From Fictibacillus enclensis (lineage in GTDB: Bacteria > Bacillota > Bacilli > Bacillales > Fictibacillaceae): a DNA stretch of 61,316 nt. A program made the position numbers and the translations under genes. Numbering within the stretch: the first letter of the stretch is position 1; the number at the start of each line of letters is the position of its first letter. A model generated the notes under the pieces. It was given only the letters and a program-made list of their open reading frames with translations. It made no database searches and had not been told where the DNA came from. Of this stretch, positions 57,242 through 61,316 are shown piece after piece. Location of the stretch: NCBI RefSeq assembly GCF_001457035.1, contig NZ_KQ758624.1, positions 1 through 61,316 on the forward strand, in the 5' to 3' direction.

Positions 57242-59419
57242 TTGGAAAAAACAATAGAGTTGGATCAAGGATTTACTGAAATTGCGAAAGAATTGGGCAT
57301 TAAACAAAAACAAGTGGCAAACGTGATTGAGTTATTGAAGGACGGCAACACGGTGCCTTTCATTGCCAGGTATCGTAAGGAGCTGACAGGCGGCCTGGAT
57401 GAAGTTCAAATTAAAGATATTATGGATAGCTGGCAATACGCAGAAAATTTAAAGGAACGTAAAGAAGAAGTTCTCCGCCTGATTGGAGAGCAGGGAAAGC
57501 TAACCGATGAACTGGCGAATTCCATATCAAGCGCCAAAAAACTGCAGGAAATCGAAGACCTTTATCGCCCATACAAACAAAAGCGAAGAACCCGGGCGAC
57601 GGTAGCCAAGGAAAAGGGGCTTGAAGCGCTGGCTGAATGGCTCATGAGCCAGCCGTGGCAAGGCGATGTCCTGGCAAAGGCGAAAGAGTTCCTTTCCGAG
57701 GAAAAAGAGGTACATACACCTGAAGAAGCACTCGCAGGTGCTCAGGATATACTAGCCGAGCAGATTTCAGACGATGCTGCGATTCGATCGTGGATCCGAG
57801 ACCTGACGTTTAAGGAAGGTCAGCTGCAAACGTCTTTAAAGAAAAACGGAGAAGACGAAAAAAAGGTCTACGAAATGTATTATGAGTACAGTGAACCGGT
57901 TGGCAAAATCGTGCCTCACCGTATTCTTGCCATCAACCGCGGCGAAAAAGAAGACGTCCTTAAGGTGGAAGTGACGGCACCTGCTGAAAAAATTATTCAG
58001 CGGCTGAACCGGACGGTAATCAAGAAATCGGAATCTCCCGCTGCACCATATTTACAAGAGGCGATTGAGGACAGCTATCGAAGGCTGATTGCTTCTTCCA
58101 TTGAACGAGACATCCGGAACGAACTGACTGATAAGGGTGAGGAACAGGCCATTCACATCTTTTCTGAAAACCTGAGGAACCTGCTTCTTCAATCTCCGTT
58201 AAAGGGCAGGATGGTTTTAGGCGTGGATCCCGCTTACCGCACGGGCTGCAAGCTTGGTGTTGTGGATGAAACAGGGAAAATGCTTCATATTCAAACCATT
58301 TACCCAACACCGCCAAGATCGGAAGTGCAAAAGTCCGAAGCGGTCGTCAAGGGCCTGATTGATACATACGGTATCAATGTAATCGCCATTGGAAACGGAA
58401 CAGCTTCCAGGGAAACCGAACAATTTATTGTCGATACGATTAAAGGTTTAAAGGAGCCGGTTTCCTATATTATCGTCAACGAAGCAGGAGCCAGTGTATA
58501 TTCCGCTTCAGGAATCGCCAGGGAAGAGTTTCCTGACCTTCAGGTGGAGGAGCGAAGTGCCATTTCTATCGCACGAAGACTGCAGGATCCGCTGGCTGAA
58601 CTGGTGAAAATTGACCCGAAATCGGTTGGAGTCGGACAATATCAGCATGATGTATCGCAAAAACGATTGAACGAATCCCTGACCTTTGTGGTGGAAACCG
58701 CCGTAAACCAGGTAGGCGTCAACGTGAATACAGCTTCTTCTTCCTTGCTTCAGTATGTAGCCGGCTTGTCCAAGACCGTTGCGCAAAATATTGTAAAAGC
58801 GAGAGAAGAAAAAGGGAAGTTTGAAAAACGCGAAGAACTGAAGAAGATTCCGCGCCTCGGTGCGAAAACGTACGAGCAATGTATCGGATTTCTAAGAATT
58901 CCGGACGGGAAAAATCCGCTCGACCAAACGGCCATTCACCCGGAGAGCTATAAAGAAACGCTGTTGCTTTTAAAAGAAATGAACAGTGAGGTAGCAGAAA
59001 TCGGCACAGATAGCCTGAAAGACAAGCTGAAATTGATCGATGTGGAAGCAATGGCGGCGCAACTCAATATTGGAGTGCCCACTCTTCATGACATCGTGGA
59101 CGGACTGCTTCGTCCAAACCGGGATGTGCGGGAAGAGCTTTCAAAGCCCCTGCTGAAAACCGATGTCCTTAAGCTCGAAGACCTTAAACAAGGAATGGAG
59201 CTGGAAGGAACGGTGCGAAATGTCGTTGATTTTGGCGCTTTTGTGGATATTGGCGTGAAACAGGACGGCCTTGTTCATATCTCCAAGCTGGCCAAGCGCT
59301 TTGTGAAGCACCCCATGGATGTGGTTAGCGTTGGGCAGGTTGTTACCGTTTGGGTGGATAGCGTGGATCTCAATAAAGGAAGAGTGGCTCTTACAATGCT
59401 GCCTCCGGAGGCGCAGTAA
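57242..59419 (+). CDS. tex: Tex-family S1 RNA-binding protein
   Basis: The 725-residue protein has the Tex layout: an N-terminal helical domain (about residues 8-200), a YqgF-like RNase H fold (about 320-450, GVDPAYRTGCKLGVVD), helix-hairpin-helix repeats (about 480-560, GAKTYEQCIGFLRI) and a C-terminal S1 domain (about 645-718, GTVRNVVDFGAFVDIG). Tex binds nucleic acid and affects transcription and fitness. The start is TTG 57242 after AAAGGGG. It corresponds to B. subtilis YdcI, in the same place. Confidence 0.95.
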   Translation: MEKTIELDQGFTEIAKELGIKQKQVANVIELLKDGNTVPFIARYRKELTGGLDEVQIKDIMDSWQYAENLKERKEEVLRLIGEQGKLTDELANSISSAKKLQEIEDLYRPYKQKRRTRATVAKEKGLEALAEWLMSQPWQGDVLAKAKEFLSEEKEVHTPEEALAGAQDILAEQISDDAAIRSWIRDLTFKEGQLQTSLKKNGEDEKKVYEMYYEYSEPVGKIVPHRILAINRGEKEDVLKVEVTAPAEKIIQRLNRTVIKKSESPAAPYLQEAIEDSYRRLIASSIERDIRNELTDKGEEQAIHIFSENLRNLLLQSPLKGRMVLGVDPAYRTGCKLGVVDETGKMLHIQTIYPTPPRSEVQKSEAVVKGLIDTYGINVIAIGNGTASRETEQFIVDTIKGLKEPVSYIIVNEAGASVYSASGIAREEFPDLQVEERSAISIARRLQDPLAELVKIDPKSVGVGQYQHDVSQKRLNESLTFVVETAVNQVGVNVNTASSSLLQYVAGLSKTVAQNIVKAREEKGKFEKREELKKIPRLGAKTYEQCIGFLRIPDGKNPLDQTAIHPESYKETLLLLKEMNSEVAEIGTDSLKDKLKLIDVEAMAAQLNIGVPTLHDIVDGLLRPNRDVREELSKPLLKTDVLKLEDLKQGMELEGTVRNVVDFGAFVDIGVKQDGLVHISKLAKRFVKHPMDVVSVGQVVTVWVDSVDLNKGRVALTMLPPEAQ

Positions 59420-59444
59420 TATCCAATCAAAAAGTTTCTGTTTG

Positions 59445-59579
59445 TCAGGGAAGACTTTTACTTTCGGTGTTGCTATTTTTTTGATTATAAAAAAACCAGC
59501 ATTGATTTAATAAACGGATTTGATAACGGTCTTTTTGAAAATAAGCTTTTCTGAGTTGTTTCTTAAACCATGTGGGCAT
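59445..59579 (-). CDS. cmpA: Cortex morphogenetic protein CmpA
   Basis: This 44-residue protein is antisense to the flanking genes and easily missed. It starts MPTWFKKQLRKAYFQKD and has NQCWFFY, closely matching B. subtilis CmpA (MPNWLKKQMQKAFLEKD, then NQCWYFY). CmpA is a mother-cell quality-control adaptor that delays cortex assembly by guiding SpoIVA to ClpXP. GGAGG is 8-9 nt before ATG 59579, and a SigE-like promoter is upstream. The C-terminus is about seven residues longer than in B. subtilis. Position between tex and ydcK is conserved. Confidence 0.9.
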   Translation of the reverse strand: MPTWFKKQLRKAYFQKDRYQIRLLNQCWFFYNQKNSNTESKSLP

Positions 59580-59611
59580 AGACAAAACCTCCGCGTATTT
59601 AAGCGTGATTT

Positions 59612-59638
59612 AGTCTATGTCTCATGGCTTGTTGATGT
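59612..59638 (-). promoter_or_regulatory. Candidate SigE promoter of cmpA
   Basis: On the minus strand, CATAGACT (59619-59612) lies 16 bp after ACA (59638-59636). This fits the SigE pattern with one mismatch in the -35 (ATA expected). It lies about 33 bp before cmpA. Confidence 0.5.
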
Positions 59639-59682
59639 GACCAACTTTTTGTTCTATAGAAGGAGAAAGGATAGGAAAGAAA

Positions 59683-60153
59683 ATGGATCAAAGGGAACTT
59701 CAATTGCTCGTGGAGAAGGTATCAAATGATTATTTTCACAAACCCTTCCGGCATAATGCCCGTTTCAACGGCCGTTTGCGGACAACAGGCGGCAGGTATT
59801 TACTCAGGTCCCATGATATAGAGATCAACCCTAAGCAGATGACACAGTTTGGGATGCAGGCATTAGTGGGTATCATTAAGCATGAACTGTGCCATTATCA
59901 TCTGCATATCGAGGGAAGGGGCTACCAGCACAAAGATCATGAATTTAAACAGCTGCTGAAAAAAGTGGGCGGCCTGAGATATTGTGAAGTCCTGCCGGGT
60001 ACCCGAACAACCCAAGCTTATAAATACCTCTATATATGCACAGACTGTAAGCAGCAATACAAGCGGAAGCGCAAGATTGACACAAGGAAATACGTGTGCG
60101 GAAAATGCCGGGGGAAATTGTTTTTAAAAAGTGGTGAGAAAAGTGTTGACTAG
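59683..60153 (+). CDS. SprT-like metalloprotein, YdcK family
   Basis: This 156-residue protein has HELCHYHLH (HExxH, about residues 67-75) and a downstream histidine, so a zinc-metallopeptidase core. A C-terminal zinc ribbon is made of CTDC and CGKC. The SprT family includes nucleic-acid-linked proteases such as Spartan. The location matches B. subtilis ydcK, just before a tRNA cluster. The ATG at 59683 follows GGATAGGAAAG. Confidence 0.9.
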   Translation: MDQRELQLLVEKVSNDYFHKPFRHNARFNGRLRTTGGRYLLRSHDIEINPKQMTQFGMQALVGIIKHELCHYHLHIEGRGYQHKDHEFKQLLKKVGGLRYCEVLPGTRTTQAYKYLYICTDCKQQYKRKRKIDTRKYVCGKCRGKLFLKSGEKSVD

Positions 60154-60285
60154 GTGTTCAAATCTGTGTTAGATTAATAAAGTCGCTGAAAGACATCTTG
60201 CTCTTTACATAAACAAAATAAATGAAAAAAACAGTTGACTTTTTGAGAAAAAACAAGTATGATATTAAATGTCTCAAAAACACAT

Positions 60286-60360
60286 TCCACAGTAGCTCAG
60301 TGGTAGAGCTATCGGCTGTTAACCGATCGGTCGTAGGTTCGAGTCCTACCTGTGGAGCCA
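60286..60360 (+). tRNA. tRNA-Asn (GTT)
   Basis: This 75-nt cloverleaf has acceptor TCCACAG pairing with CTGTGGA, anticodon GTT and an encoded CCA. Confidence 0.97.
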
Positions 60361-60363
60361 TAC

Positions 60364-60454
60364 AGAGAAGTACCCAAGTGGCTCAAGGGGCTCCCCTGCT
60401 AAGGGAGTAGGTCGCTAACGCGGCGCGAGGGTTCGAATCCCTTCTTCTCTGCCA
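60364..60454 (+). tRNA. tRNA-Ser (GCT)
   Basis: This 91-nt class II tRNA has a long variable arm, acceptor AGAGAAG pairing with CTTCTCT, anticodon GCT and an encoded CCA. It begins 4 nt after tRNA-Asn. Confidence 0.96.
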
Positions 60455-60463
60455 GTTTTTATC

Positions 60464-60538
60464 GGCCCGTTGGTCAAGCGGTTAAGACACCGCCCTTTCA
60501 CGGCGGTAACACGGGTTCGAATCCCGTACGGGTCACCA
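60464..60538 (+). tRNA. tRNA-Glu (TTC)
   Basis: This 75-nt gene is identical to the tRNA-Glu at 2-76. The first bases downstream are similar too (a repeat of the pattern AAGTTCTTTT...GAAGAAAAGAACC). Confidence 0.97.
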
Positions 60539-60617
60539 AGTTCTTTTCGAAGAAAAGAACCAAGTATTTTCAAGTATTTTTCGGAAGAAAAAAACGGACA
60601 AGCTGTTTTATTAAAAT

Positions 60618-60693
60618 GGGCTCGTGGTGTAGCGGTTAACATGCCTGCCTGTCACGCAGGAGATCGCCGGTTCGATCCCGGTCGGGCCCGCCA
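60618..60693 (+). tRNA. tRNA-Asp (GTC)
   Basis: This 76-nt cloverleaf has acceptor GGGCTCG pairing with CGGGCCC (one wobble), anticodon GTC and an encoded CCA. Confidence 0.97.
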
Positions 60694-60738
60694 TTTTACT
60701 TAAAACCAACATTTAAATAAGAAATGCATCATGATTAT

Positions 60739-60813
60739 TGGGCTATAGCCAAGTGGTAAGGCAACGGACTTTGACTCCGTCATTCGTAGGTTCGAATCCT
60801 GCTAGCCCAGCCA
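60739..60813 (+). tRNA. tRNA-Gln (TTG)
   Basis: This 75-nt cloverleaf has acceptor TGGGCTA pairing with TAGCCCA, anticodon TTG and an encoded CCA. Confidence 0.97.
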
Positions 60814-60820
60814 TCTTCAT

Positions 60821-60896
60821 GAGCCATTAGCTCAGTTGGTAGAGCATCTGACTTTTAATCAGAGGGTCGAAGGTTCGAGTCCTTCATGGCTCACCA
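60821..60896 (+). tRNA. tRNA-Lys (TTT)
   Basis: This 76-nt cloverleaf is nearly identical to the gene at 589-664 (a single D-loop difference), with anticodon TTT and an encoded CCA. Confidence 0.97.
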
Positions 60897-60908
60897 TTTA
60901 CACATCAT

Positions 60909-60994
60909 GCGGGTGTGGCGGAATTGGCAGACGCGCTAGACTTAGGATCTAGTGTCTTTACGGCGTGGGGGTTCGAGTCCCTTCACCCGCACCA
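60909..60994 (+). tRNA. tRNA-Leu (TAG)
   Basis: This 86-nt class II tRNA has acceptor GCGGGTG pairing with CACCCGC, anticodon TAG, a long variable arm and an encoded CCA. Confidence 0.96.
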
Positions 60995-61030
60995 TTTTTT
61001 CAAAAATGTACTTAAAACTTTAACTGCTTT

Positions 61031-61116
<86 letters not shown>

Positions 61117-61158
61117 ATAGCTTCTCATATATAACATAAAACTCATCAAGAATAATAC

Positions 61159-61235
61159 GCGCCCTTAGCTCAGCTGGATAGAGTGTTTGACTACGAATCA
61201 AAAGGTCGGGAGTTCGAATCTCTCAGGGCGCGCCA
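61159..61235 (+). tRNA. tRNA-Arg (ACG)
   Basis: This 77-nt cloverleaf has acceptor GCGCCCT pairing with AGGGCGC, anticodon ACG (A34 is normally deaminated to inosine) and an encoded CCA. Confidence 0.96.
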
Positions 61236-61238
61236 TAA

Positions 61239-61315
61239 CGGGAAGTGGCTCAGCTTGGTAGAGCACCTGGTTTGGGACCAGGGGGTCGCAGGTTCAAATC
61301 CTGTCTTCCCGACCA
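61239..61315 (+). tRNA. tRNA-Pro (TGG)
   Basis: This 77-nt cloverleaf has acceptor CGGGAAG pairing with CTTCCCG, anticodon TGG and an encoded CCA. It begins 4 nt after tRNA-Arg. The cluster probably continues past the window. Confidence 0.96.
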
Positions 61316-61316
61316 T

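Noticed and set aside
57049-57279. A 76-residue frame between rsbX and tex
   Set aside because: It passes through two terminators with long T runs (coding for Phe repeats) and overlaps the tex start.
59319-59729. Short plus-strand frames after tex
   Set aside because: One overlaps the end of tex in another frame, another is antisense to cmpA. Neither has a ribosome binding site or a family pattern.
60158-60703. Open frames on both strands across tRNA-Asn, tRNA-Ser, tRNA-Glu and tRNA-Asp
   Set aside because: They overlap functional tRNA genes and lack ribosome binding sites.

Overview
The window is chromosomal DNA of a spore-forming member of the Bacillaceae (a Bacillus or Fictibacillus-like Firmicute). 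Three things point there: complete SigW, SigX and SigB sigma-factor loci, sporulation genes (a Spo0E-like phosphatase, YdcC, CmpA, a YjcZ-like protein), and gene order matching Bacillus subtilis in two long blocks (sigW-rsiW-cdaA-cdaR-glmM-glmS, and ydcA-acpS-ydcC-alr-ndoAI-ndoA-rsbRSTUVW-sigB-rsbX-tex-cmpA-ydcK). Strong AGGAGG-type ribosome binding sites and frequent TTG/GTG starts fit as well. No rRNA gene is present.

Layout. Positions 1-1030 hold eight tRNA genes (Glu, Val, Thr, Tyr, Lys, Gly, Ile, Ala) and a terminator. Next come arginase (rocF), a decayed IS3-family element inserted in the rocF terminator, and a Spo0E-like phosphatase gene. From 3.9 to 11.3 kb lies a cell-envelope block: SigW and its anti-sigma factor, diadenylate cyclase CdaA with its regulator CdaR, then GlmM and GlmS, with a glmS ribozyme in front of glmS. 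From 11.3 to 13.9 kb are a kinase-fold phosphotransferase, a VOC protein and a divergent WYL regulator. From 13.9 to 19.8 kb is a mannitol operon (mtlA-mtlR-mtlF-mtlD) whose transporter carries two tandem EIIB domains.

From 19.8 to 39.2 kb are transporters, efflux systems and regulators (FUSC protein, PutP, YdgG/YdgH), small and stress proteins, the sigX-rsiX pair, UV endonuclease UvsE, a tightly coupled SDR / QueA-like / VOC operon, a type I signal peptidase and a 3-methyladenine glycosylase. From 39.2 to 42.2 kb is an accessory island: a lone L,D-transpeptidase, an NprR-like TPR regulator followed by a secreted propeptide carrying three copies of AHDDLP, and a divergent gene of unknown function. 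CorA and a D-Ala-D-Ala carboxypeptidase follow. A four-gene module at 45.6-47.7 kb combines an ABM-fold protein, a small helical protein, a B12-binding protein with the CarH-type W-x9-EH motif, and a STAS protein.

The right part (47.7-60.2 kb) is the conserved rhomboid, acpS, ydcC, alr, EndoA toxin-antitoxin, SigB operon, tex, cmpA and SprT-like block. Ten tRNA genes (Asn, Ser, Glu, Asp, Gln, Lys, Leu, Leu, Arg, Pro) close the window.

How the genes work together. SigW, SigX, c-di-AMP synthesis and GlmM/GlmS all concern cell-envelope homeostasis. Cre-like sites before rocF, mtlA and putP suggest shared carbon-catabolite control. The SigB operon has its internal SigB promoter. SigB-type promoter matches also precede a general stress protein gene and the B12/STAS module, so that module may be a light- or redox-sensing branch of the stress response. 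The two most novel-looking systems are the triple-repeat signalling peptide with its regulator and the B12-STAS module.
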